Shown: positions 19,182-29,273 of the stretch, one piece after another
Layout of the letters: each line of letters begins with the position of its first letter
Numbering within the stretch: the first letter of the stretch is position 1
Assembly: GCA_032718475.1 (NCBI GenBank)
Contig: JAUCBJ010006767.1
Location: 1 to 37,064, forward strand
Length of the DNA stretch: 37,064 nucleotides
Origin: Nemertoderma westbladi
Taxonomy: Eukaryota > Xenacoelomorpha > Nemertodermatida > Nemertodermatidae
Reading direction: 5' to 3'
Position numbers and translations under genes: made by a program
Notes under the pieces: model-generated
What the model saw: the letters and a program-made list of their open reading frames with translations, nothing else
The model's database searches: none
What the model was told of the DNA's origin: nothing

Positions 19182-22100
19182 ATGGCCCAAGAAAGTTTTA
19201 CGCGTCAAATGGCTAGAACCGAAGCCCGGCAAGCGGTGAAGGTGGGAGAGATAGTCAAATTCAATGGAGATGAGATGAAATGGTTACCTTTTAATGAATA
19301 TTACAAAGATAACATACAGAACTCTGTACTATCTAATGGAGAAAAACTTAGATACCTCATCGAGTGCTTGGAAGGATCTCCCAAGTTAATGGCGTTAAAG
19401 TTTATTGGACATCCAGACGGATTAAGACAAGTTTGGGACACGCTAAACATCAGGTATGGTAATAGGAATAATATCGCTAAGTATTTATATGCAAAATTAG
19501 TAGCGCCCAGAAAGTTCATCAGCAGTGGGATAATAGAGTTTTCCGATGAGATTCAAGAGATCTGTAGACAATTAGATTGGTTAGGTAAGTCTCATGAATA
19601 CCAAAGTTCTATGGTCATTGGAGCTGTGGCTTCTACTTTACCGAAAGGTGGGGTAGGCACACGCTGGGATAAGAAAGTACTATATATGATGGAACAACAA
19701 CGACGAGACCCTACCATGGCTGATCTCATGTCATTCTTGGATGGAGAAGTGAAATTGCAACTCCTCAAGCAGTCCCGAGAGAAGACACCGGAAAACAAGG
19801 TAAGTGAAAAACCCGTCTCTAGGAGAAAGGTAACACCAGTGTGTTATACAGACGACGGCGAAAGCCAGACTTCTCAAGGAGAAGATAGCGGGAAAGACAC
19901 TGATAGATCTTATTATGTCAATAAAATGCCTAAAGATCAGGTAAGTAAATTCAAGTCTCGAGCAAATGACAGGAGAGAACAGGTAAGAAAAACTCCTCCC
20001 ACGTCTCCCAAGAGAATTCAGGTGAGAAAGCCCGAAGAAAAGGCAAGTGTACACAATGTGACTCAGAATAAGGTAAGTAACATCAAACCGAAATGTGCGC
20101 TGTGTGACGGGACCCACCATTTGAATAGGTGTGATGAATTTCTAAAGAAATCATTAACGGAGAGACGCGAAGTCATGTGGGATAAGCGGTTATGTTATAA
20201 TTGCCTCAGACAAGGACACCAACGGCGAACCTGTTTCTCTGACATAAGGTGTGCAAAGTGTGGTGCGAAACATCATATCTTGTTGCACGCTGAATTCGAT
20301 CGAAATAGTCCGAATCAGGTAAGTGATTCCGAGCTACATGTCCAATTCAGTGATGTGAACGACACTGATCAATCTGAGATGGAAGGATTCTATACAGACG
20401 AGTTCTCCGACGAAAATGAATCCTGTTACATGATAAATACCGCAGTGTATCGAGCACTCACATATGAAAAGGATACAGACAACGACTTCACTCTAACTAC
20501 TTCTGAGCGACAACCATCTTGGAAAGAGCCATCTTCCAATGTAGGGATCCGAGAGTTTCCTGTAGTGCAAGTGAGGGTTCACGGACCTAAGAGGAGTTAT
20601 GTAGTGAACGCCCTCCTTGACTCCGGTAGTACAGGAACATTCATCGACAAAGAGCTAGCCGAAGATATATTTGCTGGACAACTCAAGTTCCAAACTAAGC
20701 TCAACATGTCTGGCATAATGCAAGTTTGGAAATCTACAATCACAGCGGATTATTATGTAGGAGCGTTGTCCACCCCCCAGGACGAACTAGGAGAACATAG
20801 CATAAGGTCAGTGAAAATGGTGGCTATAAAGAACTTCGCTACTACTCAAGCAGACCTTTATAATTGGGACGAGGATGAGAGCATCCAACATCTTAACATA
20901 CCTCGATTCCAGACTGATTATCCTGGAGTGCGAATACTCATCGGCCAAAACGCGCATGAGGCGCTGGAGACATTAGAGAAACGGCCTGCTCAACCGCAGC
21001 CCCTACAGACCTATGCGGTAAGAACTAGAGTAGGTTGGTACTTTACTGGCCCTTCCCGTAGAACACTCAAAGAAAGACTACCGCAAGAGCGCGTCTGTCA
21101 GGTGAGTGAATGGGAAGATGATACTAGTGAAGGAGACGATTCAACTGAGGGAATTCCATACTCCTCAGATAACGACAACGTTCACCAGCTTTTTGATGAG
21201 GAGAATACCATCGATCTCCTTAAGGAAAACGAGGCTTGGCAAAACCAAGTGAACTTATGTCAACTTCTCTATCCATCTGAACGAGAAGCTTACAACGACG
21301 AGTTAAATGACGTCATTGAGCGTTGCAATGCCAAGACTCGAGATGAACATGCTGTACGATTCTTTACGCAAGAGGCGGTAGAGCCCAATTCCTACGATAA
21401 GGCTTTATCAGTGGAAGAGGAAAGGGCCAAGCAGATCCAAGAGACGACTACACGTTTCATCAAAGATCAAGGTAGGTATGAAGTCGGTTTACCTTTTCGC
21501 AAGAGAGAACCGAAGTTCATCAATAACAGACCTTTGGCGGAAAAAAGAATCGCGCAACTCCATCGACGCCTTACGGCTAATTCTTCAGCGAAAGCAATGT
21601 ATCAAACACAGCTGGAAAAATTTATTAATAAGGGATACGCGGAGAGGGTACCGGAAGAAACACCTGTGACTGAAAGAACGTATTATTTAACTCACCATTA
21701 CGTTCCTAAACCCGGTAAACCAAATGAAGTGAGAGTAGTGTTTGATGGCTCCACTCTTTACATGGGTCAATCCCTTAACTCTGAATTGTTACCCGGACCC
21801 AACTTGCTTCAATCTTTGTTGGGAATTCTTTTAAGATTGAGACAATATTCGATTGCTTTCGCCTCCGATATAGAAGGCATGTTCTTACAAGTCAAGGTGT
21901 TAGATAGGGATCGAGATAGTCTACGATTTCTGTGGTGGCCCGAAGGAGATCTCAACCAGAAACTGGTGGAGTACTGGATGACCATCCAGGCCTTTGGGAT
22001 AATCTCAAGCCCTTCCAACGCCTGTTCGGTAGTGCGTACTACTGCAGAGGACAACCGAGAGGCATTCTCTAAGGAAGTGATCGACAACATCAAGAGAGAC

Positions 22101-25037
22101 ATATACATGGACGACAATCTGAAGTCCCTCCCATCAGTTGAGGAAGCCATTGAGGTCGCTAAGGGAACGGTAGAGTGCTTAAAAAGAGGTGGATTTCGAT
22201 TAACCAAATTCACCAGCAACTCCCGTGAGTTTCTGGAGTCGATCCCTGCGGAAGATCGAGGAGCGAAAGATCTCGATTTGATCAAAGATGATCTGCCAGA
22301 AACCAAGACACTCGGCTTGAAATGGGACACAGAGCGAGATATCCTGTTTTTCCAGCTAAAACAGCGAGATAATCCAGTTCGAACCAAACGGATTTGCTTA
22401 AGTATACTGAGCACTTATTTCGATCCATTGGGATTTATTAGCCCAGTTATATTGATTGCTCGAAGTTTGGTACAACAAATGTGGCTTGAAAACCACTCAT
22501 GGGACGATCCACTTAAGGGAGAATTATTGAAGAAGTGGATGAAATGGGAAGATTCTCTACCGGCCATCGAAGATTTTATAATTTCCCGTTCATATTTTGG
22601 TCATGTTCTCCCTACGTATTCCTATCAATTCCATGTGTTTGGAGACGCCAGCGATATGGGAATCGGTATAGTAGCCTACCTAAGAGTGGAAACTCCGGAT
22701 GGAATCAAAGTCGCCTTGGTTACTTCTAAGGCATTAATCAACAACAAGTTGAAAGTTCCTCGAGCGGAGTTAAAAGCGGCTCTATACGCTACAGCCATCG
22801 GCCGGAATGTAACCGAACAGATTGACTATACATTAGAGAAAACTGTCTATTGGACCGACGCTTTACTCGTGTTAGAGTATATAACCAATGAAGTCTGTCA
22901 GTTCAGCGTCTTCGTTACCAACAGGGTAGCCATCATACTTAGTCGCACGACGATGGACCAATGGAGACATTGCCCCGGAACGATTAACCCAGCAGACATC
23001 GCTTCCCGAGGAGCGACTCCAAAGGAATTGGTAAATACTCCCGAATGGTTAGGAGGACCTGACTTTCTCTACAGAGAAGAAGAAGAATGGCCTCCCCATC
23101 TCACAACAGCAGAGATCAGACAGGCCAAGGGAGCAGAGAAAGTTAAACCCAAAACTCGAGCGAGTAAATCGAAGTTGTTTAAACCTGCGGTTGATCTATC
23201 GGTATTATTTACTTCCGGAGAAGATGCTTTGGATCAGAAACCCACCGCCACGACTAAAGAAGTCTTGGAAATCCGTGACAAGGATTGGAAATCTGGAATA
23301 CCAGATATTTCGCAAGAACTCTCACCTCTCTTGCAGAGAGCGATACGTCACTACAGTTCCTGGAATCGGCTCTGTAAAGCTGTCACCTATCTGAAACGAT
23401 GTTTTCATCATCGTTACTCCGGGACAAAGACCAATAGTGATGATGCTCCATCAACATCTGCACGAGTCCATGTTGTTAAAGATCTTCCTAAATACAAGAT
23501 ATCCGACAGGTTTCTAAAGGAGAAGATCAGTTACCAGGAGCATGATGAAACCAACAAACAGATGCTGAGACTCCTACAATGCTATGAGGATTCCGATAAG
23601 TATTTCCTGTTATTAAGAAATCCACAGATGCGCTTAAGGGATCGCTTCTCTAGTACCATGATAGATGGGTTAATACGTGTTGGAGGCAGGCTGACCAACG
23701 CCCCATTATCCTTTGACACTAAGTTTCCCATCCTCATTAGAAATCTTGATATACAAATCAAGATGATTGTAGATGTTCATAGCAAACTGTATCATGCTGG
23801 TAGAGAACGAGTTCTGAGCGAAATTCGAACTCGCTACTATTTTTATAAACCCCGTAGGGCTCTGAACCAAGTTCTTAGGAACTGTATACCCTGTAGGAAA
23901 GCATTCAGTAGGCCTTTAACACAGCGAGAGGCAGAATTACCTAGGGAAAGAGTAAGCTTCTATGAACCACCCTTTACTAATACCGGTGTGGATTTATTTG
24001 GCCCTATTGAAGTATATCGTGCCCGGACTATAGTCAAGAGATGGTGTGTCATCTTCGTTTGTATGACTTGTAGAGCTATCCATCTCGATATGGTAAACGA
24101 TCTATCCACCAACAGCTTCGTGTTGAGTTTACGACGACAGATCGCTCGCTTCGGAACCAGTAACACGATGAGATCGGATAAGGGAACGAACTTCATTGGC
24201 GCCAACAACGAAATTCAAGCTTACGTAAAGGACTGGAACAAAAGACAGGTGGACGATCAGCTAAGGATAACAGCGTCTAGCTGGACCTTCAACGCCGCCG
24301 ACGCCCCTTGGTGGGGAGGAAGTTGGGAGAGATTGATTAGGAGCGTGAAGACTGCGTTCCACTTTATTGTGCCTTGTCGCGCTTATCTCACCGACGAACT
24401 ATTGCGGACGTTAATGGAGGAAATCGCCGCCTATCTCAACGAAAGACCGCTTATGCCAGTCTCTTCAAATCCTGATTCCCTGGAAGCGCTAACACCCGCG
24501 CACTTTCTACTGAAGAAACCCGTAGCCATGCTCCCACGATCGGAGATCACAGACGGAGACGAGTACTGCCGTCGAACCTGGCAACTTATGCAGTTGCTAT
24601 CCCATCGTTTCGCTGACCATTTCGAGAAACATTACCTGCCCACTCTACAACTTCGAACTAAGTGGTTTGCGCAGCAAGAAAACGTCGGCGCTGGAGACAT
24701 GGTGCTTATTGTGGACCCCGATCTCCCACGTAAGCGATGGCAAACAGGACGTATCATCGAGACTTATATCTCGAGCGATGGTTTGGTGCGATCAGTAGAG
24801 CTCGTCGTCATGCGGCGGAACTTTAAGAAACCAGGGATAGTCTTTGAGACTCAACAGCTCAACCGCCCAGTGGGTCGTTTATGTTTACTGGAAAGAGACA
24901 GAGAGCTCTCCGGAAACTATGGAAGGCAAGAAACTCTTCCCACGACCACTTCCCTAATCCAACCGACATCTAGGGACTCCCCAACGCTCATTAATTTGTT
25001 TGATAAATCTTTTGTAAATTACGCAAATATACTGTAA
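19182..25037 (+). CDS. Gag-Pol polyprotein of BEL/Pao copy A (intact)
   Basis: The frame is open from 19065, overlaps ORF1 by about 23 bases and has its first ATG at 19182 (1951 aa from there). Numbering from 19074, the domains are: a capsid-like DUF1759 region with VKFNGDEMKWLPF (about 60-225); zinc knuckles CALC..HHLNRC, CYNCLRQGHQRRTC and CAKCGAKHH (about 340-400); a DUF1758 protease with LDSGST (about 516); a BEL-type RT with YMDD at 1011-1014; RNase H with FGDAS (about 1189) and PRAELKA; an integrase with an HHCC finger (HSKLYHAG, CIPC), catalytic Asp 1640, Asp 1702 and Glu 1752; and a DUF5641-like tail with VGAGDMVLIVDPDLPRKRW. All key catalytic residues are present and no stop breaks the frame, so the copy is young or under constraint. 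Expression could be by reinitiation, +1 frameshift from ORF1 or splicing; the sequence does not decide. Seven splice-donor-like sites lie in its first third. Confidence 0.93.
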   Translation: MAQESFTRQMARTEARQAVKVGEIVKFNGDEMKWLPFNEYYKDNIQNSVLSNGEKLRYLIECLEGSPKLMALKFIGHPDGLRQVWDTLNIRYGNRNNIAKYLYAKLVAPRKFISSGIIEFSDEIQEICRQLDWLGKSHEYQSSMVIGAVASTLPKGGVGTRWDKKVLYMMEQQRRDPTMADLMSFLDGEVKLQLLKQSREKTPENKVSEKPVSRRKVTPVCYTDDGESQTSQGEDSGKDTDRSYYVNKMPKDQVSKFKSRANDRREQVRKTPPTSPKRIQVRKPEEKASVHNVTQNKVSNIKPKCALCDGTHHLNRCDEFLKKSLTERREVMWDKRLCYNCLRQGHQRRTCFSDIRCAKCGAKHHILLHAEFDRNSPNQVSDSELHVQFSDVNDTDQSEMEGFYTDEFSDENESCYMINTAVYRALTYEKDTDNDFTLTTSERQPSWKEPSSNVGIREFPVVQVRVHGPKRSYVVNALLDSGSTGTFIDKELAEDIFAGQLKFQTKLNMSGIMQVWKSTITADYYVGALSTPQDELGEHSIRSVKMVAIKNFATTQADLYNWDEDESIQHLNIPRFQTDYPGVRILIGQNAHEALETLEKRPAQPQPLQTYAVRTRVGWYFTGPSRRTLKERLPQERVCQVSEWEDDTSEGDDSTEGIPYSSDNDNVHQLFDEENTIDLLKENEAWQNQVNLCQLLYPSEREAYNDELNDVIERCNAKTRDEHAVRFFTQEAVEPNSYDKALSVEEERAKQIQETTTRFIKDQGRYEVGLPFRKREPKFINNRPLAEKRIAQLHRRLTANSSAKAMYQTQLEKFINKGYAERVPEETPVTERTYYLTHHYVPKPGKPNEVRVVFDGSTLYMGQSLNSELLPGPNLLQSLLGILLRLRQYSIAFASDIEGMFLQVKVLDRDRDSLRFLWWPEGDLNQKLVEYWMTIQAFGIISSPSNACSVVRTTAEDNREAFSKEVIDNIKRDIYMDDNLKSLPSVEEAIEVAKGTVECLKRGGFRLTKFTSNSREFLESIPAEDRGAKDLDLIKDDLPETKTLGLKWDTERDILFFQLKQRDNPVRTKRICLSILSTYFDPLGFISPVILIARSLVQQMWLENHSWDDPLKGELLKKWMKWEDSLPAIEDFIISRSYFGHVLPTYSYQFHVFGDASDMGIGIVAYLRVETPDGIKVALVTSKALINNKLKVPRAELKAALYATAIGRNVTEQIDYTLEKTVYWTDALLVLEYITNEVCQFSVFVTNRVAIILSRTTMDQWRHCPGTINPADIASRGATPKELVNTPEWLGGPDFLYREEEEWPPHLTTAEIRQAKGAEKVKPKTRASKSKLFKPAVDLSVLFTSGEDALDQKPTATTKEVLEIRDKDWKSGIPDISQELSPLLQRAIRHYSSWNRLCKAVTYLKRCFHHRYSGTKTNSDDAPSTSARVHVVKDLPKYKISDRFLKEKISYQEHDETNKQMLRLLQCYEDSDKYFLLLRNPQMRLRDRFSSTMIDGLIRVGGRLTNAPLSFDTKFPILIRNLDIQIKMIVDVHSKLYHAGRERVLSEIRTRYYFYKPRRALNQVLRNCIPCRKAFSRPLTQREAELPRERVSFYEPPFTNTGVDLFGPIEVYRARTIVKRWCVIFVCMTCRAIHLDMVNDLSTNSFVLSLRRQIARFGTSNTMRSDKGTNFIGANNEIQAYVKDWNKRQVDDQLRITASSWTFNAADAPWWGGSWERLIRSVKTAFHFIVPCRAYLTDELLRTLMEEIAAYLNERPLMPVSSNPDSLEALTPAHFLLKKPVAMLPRSEITDGDEYCRRTWQLMQLLSHRFADHFEKHYLPTLQLRTKWFAQQENVGAGDMVLIVDPDLPRKRWQTGRIIETYISSDGLVRSVELVVMRRNFKKPGIVFETQQLNRPVGRLCLLERDRELSGNYGRQETLPTTTSLIQPTSRDSPTLINLFDKSFVNYANIL
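19797..21107 (+). promoter_or_regulatory. Cluster of seven in-phase 5' splice-site consensus sequences in gag/protease
   Basis: (C/A)AG|GTRAGW stands at seven places, with the intronic GT at 19800, 19941, 19983, 20022, 20073, 20319 and 21102. Each falls exactly on codon boundaries and reads Lys or Gln, Val, then Ser or Arg. The match to the animal U1 donor consensus is complete or nearly so at all seven. They may be used to produce spliced RNAs that remove most of pol, or they may be a protein-level repeat. No RNA evidence is available here. Confidence 0.55.
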
Positions 25038-25777
25038 ACTTTGAACATGTATATTTTGTCTTGTCCACCATTGGGATGGCCAAACATTTGGGAGATGGCT
25101 GCTTAGACCGTTAGGCCGTCAGCAACGCAGGGAGAGATGTCCACAACACGCTAGCGCCCACATTAGATTAGTCCGCGCGCCCCCTCTCCCCCCCCCCCCC
25201 CCCCCCCTTCGAAATACTCCACCTTGCCATGCAGCGCCCGATTCAGAGGAAGGTAAGACTTTGTTTGACGCCCTTGCCCGCCGTAAGACCGTAGATCAGG
25301 GTAAGCGTGACGCCGTCCTGGGACGCCGCAAAATTTAGGATCAAATAACTTAGATTCAGGCAAAACCCGTACTAAAAATCCCCGGATTAACCTGTATTCC
25401 CTACAGGTGTGAACTATTGCTGTTCGTCAGTACGCAAGTACACTTTAGGTACAGACAGCATAATGTTCCATAATTTAGTGATTTGTAGTACTGACAGTTT
25501 GGTGCCGGTTCACTTTGTAGCTTATACATTAGTACCCTACCCCCGCCTGAACCCGCGTTACTCGATCAGGCAAGGAGTATTTCTGCTACCAGCACTCGCT
25601 TGGCCTAGGGAGGTTTTATTAATATCCTACCGCGCCTTGCCACGTACTGATAGGTATTGCTGCTAACCACCGCGGCAACAAAATTCTAGAATCAAAATTG
25701 TATACCAGATCAGCTAACGTACGGTAGCAATTAACAACTATTTCTTATCTTACAACCAGAATCTGGTATTTGTGCCG
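25038..25777. other. Non-coding stretch after Gag-Pol of copy A
   Basis: No LTR similar to 13394-14607 was found here, and no resemblance to the sequence that follows pol in copy B. A C run of about 18 bases stands at 25190-25207. A short purine-rich word tttgggagatgg at 25089-25100 could be a degenerate polypurine tract, but no LTR start follows that matches copy A. Two short open frames have no recognisable content. Confidence 0.55.
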
Positions 25778-27926
25778 ACTACGGCACTGGGGGTGTGTGT
25801 AGACTGATATCTCCCGCACCTACAGCACTGGGGGTATGTGTAGACTGATATCTCCCGCACCTACAACACTGGGGGTGTGTGTAGACTGATATCTCACACA
25901 ATGCATCGGCCCGCACCTACTGCACTGGGGGTGTGTGTAGACTGATATCTCACACAATGCATCGGCCCGCACCTACAGCACTGGGGGTGTGTGTAGACTG
26001 ATATCTCCCGCACCTACAGCACTGGGGGTGTGTGTAGACTGATATCTCACACAATGCATCGGCCCGCACCTACAGAACTGGGGGTGTGTGTAGACTGATA
26101 TCTCACACAATGCATCGGCCCGCACCTACAGCATTGGGGGTGTGTAGACTGATATCTCCCGCACCTACAGCACTGGGGGTGTGTGTAGACTGATATCTCA
26201 CACAATGCATCGGCCCGCACCTATAGCACTGGGGGTGTGTGTAGACTGATATCTCCCGCACCTACTGCACTGGGGGTGTGTGTAGACTGATATCTCCCGC
26301 AACTACAGCACTGGGGGTGTGTGTAGACTGATATCTCACACAATGCATCGGCCCGCACCTACAGAACTGGGGGTGTGTGTAGACTGATATCTCACACAAT
26401 GCATCGGCCCGCACCTACAGCACAGGGGGTGTGTGTAGACTGATATCTCCCGCACCTACTGCACTGCGGGTGTGTGTAGACTGATATCTCCCGCACCTAC
26501 TGCACTGGGGGTGTGTGTAGACTGATATCTCACACAATGTATCGGCCCGCACCTACTGCACTGGGGGTGTGTGTAGACTGATAACTCACGCACCTACAGC
26601 ACTGGGGGTGTGTGTAGACTGATATCTCACGCACCTACAGCACTGGGGGTGTGTGTAGACTGATATCTCCCGCACCTACAGCACTGGGGGTGTGTGTAGA
26701 CTGATATCTCCCGCACCTACTGCACTGGGGGTGTGTGTAGACTGCTATCTCACACAATGCATCGGCCCGCACCTACTGCACTGGGGGTGTGTGTAGACTG
26801 ATATCTCACGCACCTACAGCACTGGGGGTGTGTGTAGACTGATATCTGCCGCACCAACAGCACTGGGGGTGTGTGTAGACTGATATCTCCCGCACCTACA
26901 GCACTGGGGGTATGTGTAGACTGATATCTCACACAATGCATCGGCCCGCACCTACTGCACTGGGGGTGTATGTAGACTGATATCTCACACAATGCATCGG
27001 CCCGCACCTACAGCACTGGGGGTGTGTGTAGACTGATATCTCCCGCACCTACAGCACTGGGGGTGTGTGTAGACTGATATCTCACACAATGCATCGGCCC
27101 GCACCTACAGCACTGGGGGTGTGTGTAGACTGATATCTCCCGCACCTACAGCACTGGGGGTGTGTGTAGACTGATATCTCCCGCACCTACTGCACTGGTG
27201 GTGTGTGTAGACTGATATCTCCCGCACCTACTGCACCGGGGGTGTGTGTAGACTGATATCTCACACACCTACTGCACTGGGGGTGTGTGTAGACTGATAT
27301 CTCACACAATGCATCGGCCCGCACCTACAGCACTGGGGGTGTGTGTAGACTGATATCTCCCCCACCTACTGCACTGGGGGTGTGTGTAGACTGATATCTC
27401 ACACAATGCATCGGCCCGTACCTACAGTACTGGGGGTGTGTGTAGACTGATATCTCCCGCACCTACAGCACTGGGGGTGTGTGTAGACTGATATCTCCCG
27501 CACCTACTGCACTGGGGGTGTGTGTAGACTGATATCTCCCGCACCTACAGCACTGGGGGTGTGTGTAGACTGATATCTCACACAATGCATCGGCCCGCAC
27601 CTACAGCATTGGGGGTGTGTGTAGACTGATATCTCACATAATGCATCGGCCCGCACCTACAGCACTGGGGGTGTGTGTAGACTGATATCTCCCGCACCTA
27701 CAACACTGGGGGTGTGTGTAGACTGATATCTCACACAATGCATCGGCCCGCACCTACAGCACTGGGGGTGTGTGTAGACTGATATCTCACATAATGCATC
27801 GGCCCGCACCTACAGCACTGGGGGTGTGTGTAGACTGATATCTCCCGCACCTACTGCACTGGGGGTGTGTGTAGACTGATATCTCCCGCACCTACAGCAC
27901 TGGGGGTGTGTGTAGACTGATATCTC
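25778..27926. repeat. Minisatellite with two unit lengths, 41 and 56 bp (about 45 units)
   Basis: The common core is cagcactgggggtgtgtgta followed by gactgatatctc. Short units continue directly with ccgcaccta, while long units carry an extra 15 bases ending in aatgcatcggc. Short and long units alternate irregularly in runs of one to three. Point variants (cagaactg, tgcactg, caacactg) recur in non-neighbouring units. The array ends exactly where the LTR of copy B begins at 27927. One minus-strand open frame over it is an artefact. Confidence 0.95.
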
Positions 27927-29195
27927 TGTACGCGCTTTTGAAGACCTTTAGCAGTTTAACCTGCCAAAATTTATATGTCTTTTGGTTTATAAATATACTT
28001 TTAGAAGAAGACAAATATTTAATACCAACAAACACAACATTAGCAGAAGCCAGCCTAGTGCGCGTCCATTCACCCGCTGGATAATCCCGGGAGACTGGAT
28101 TCTGTCGGCTTAAATTATTATTGCAGTGAAGCTTACTGTATTGTATTATTCGATTGATCGTTAATAATTAATTTCTGACTAATATTATTTACTTTCGGGA
28201 AATATTAACAGTTCCTTTAGGACGTGGCGCTCTATCTAAGTAAACAGAGATATGACTTATACTAATCACAACGGTAAGTCGGTAAGGCTTAAGATTCACG
28301 TATGAGGCGCATTCTTTAGGAAATGCTTAGTTATCAATCACAATCATGCACAATACCGGTAACACACAATACTGCTCACTAATTTGCCGACCGTCAATGA
28401 ATTTTATCATATATAAAGGGAATAGCAACGGACCAATGTAGTGCTTATTAAATAGCATTAAATTCACTACAAACCACAACAATATAAGTCGCAATCGCTA
28501 TATATAACCCGTCTCTCTAACCTGTAGTGTATCAAGAAAATTGGGAAATTTGGGTTCTTTATATATGTTCTCCAAATGATATTCAACCAAACACAACAGT
28601 AAATAGCAGTATAATAATGTATGTTAAACAGTAATAACAACAAAGTATTGAATTATGAATGGAATTGTTAAGATTAGATTGGATAACAGTCATACGCTCT
28701 ATAATTTAAGCCTACTAATGTTTCTTATAAAAGTATGAAACGAATTGATTCTAGAGCCGTTGTTCCTGGCCTAGACAGCAATAACAACAAAGTATCCAGA
28801 AAAAACAGTAAGACTGAACACTCTCCTTATGATCGACCGAAAAGCTACACCGTCGACAGGAAAAATCGCTCTGATTGGCTCAAGCCAAACAAAGAACCAT
28901 GCGTCCAATGGCTGTTTCCATGTCAGCAACCAGCTGTTAGATGTCGTAATATGAATCATCACGGCTAAGCTATGAAAGGTATTTGCCGCATTGCAGGTTT
29001 TTTGTCTTACCATGTCCGCTAAAACACGTATATAGCAAAATGACTTTTATGTCCGTTAAAAACACCTGTAACGGTACCTTGAGGGCGAGGGGAATATTTA
29101 TACAGTTATAGAACCTTTTTAGAGTATTCCAGCGCCTGGGGGGAAACTGGATTGCGAAGCAAAGGGGCCAGTTATATCCCACAGAAGCTTTTACA
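27927..29195 (-). mobile_element. 3' LTR of BEL/Pao copy B
   Basis: Read on the minus strand it runs from TGTAAAAGCTTCTG (29195) to GCGCGTACA (27927), with TGT...ACA ends, and aligns with the LTR of copy A. The purine tract GGGAGCGG stands directly before it (29196-29203), the expected place for plus-strand priming, which identifies it as a 3' LTR. Shared islands include the 30-base block at about 28205-28234 and the block around 28069-28095. The duplicated GGACAT element near 29044-29064 and 29011-29028 is kept in both LTRs. Its outer edge touches the minisatellite. Confidence 0.8.
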
Positions 29196-29203
29196 CCGCT
29201 CCC
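29196..29203 (-). promoter_or_regulatory. Likely polypurine tract of copy B
   Basis: GGGAGCGG on the minus strand directly abuts the LTR start TGTAAAAG. It lies 70 bases after the ORF3 stop codon. The tract is short, so the assignment depends on its position at the LTR edge. Confidence 0.55.
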
Positions 29204-29273
29204 AGAAAATGGGATTTGAGTCTATAAAATATACAAAATCACAGTTTCTAATATACGTAAATACTCTAAACAG

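Noticed and set aside
25163-25666. Short open frames after Gag-Pol of copy A
   Set aside because: They have no recognisable motif, one crosses a homopolymer run, and their length is within chance expectation.
13394-29195. The inverted LTRs as terminal inverted repeats of one giant DNA or DIRS-type element
   Set aside because: They are only about 70% alike, each has its own coding region in its own orientation, and a purine tract marks the one at 29195 as a 3' LTR.
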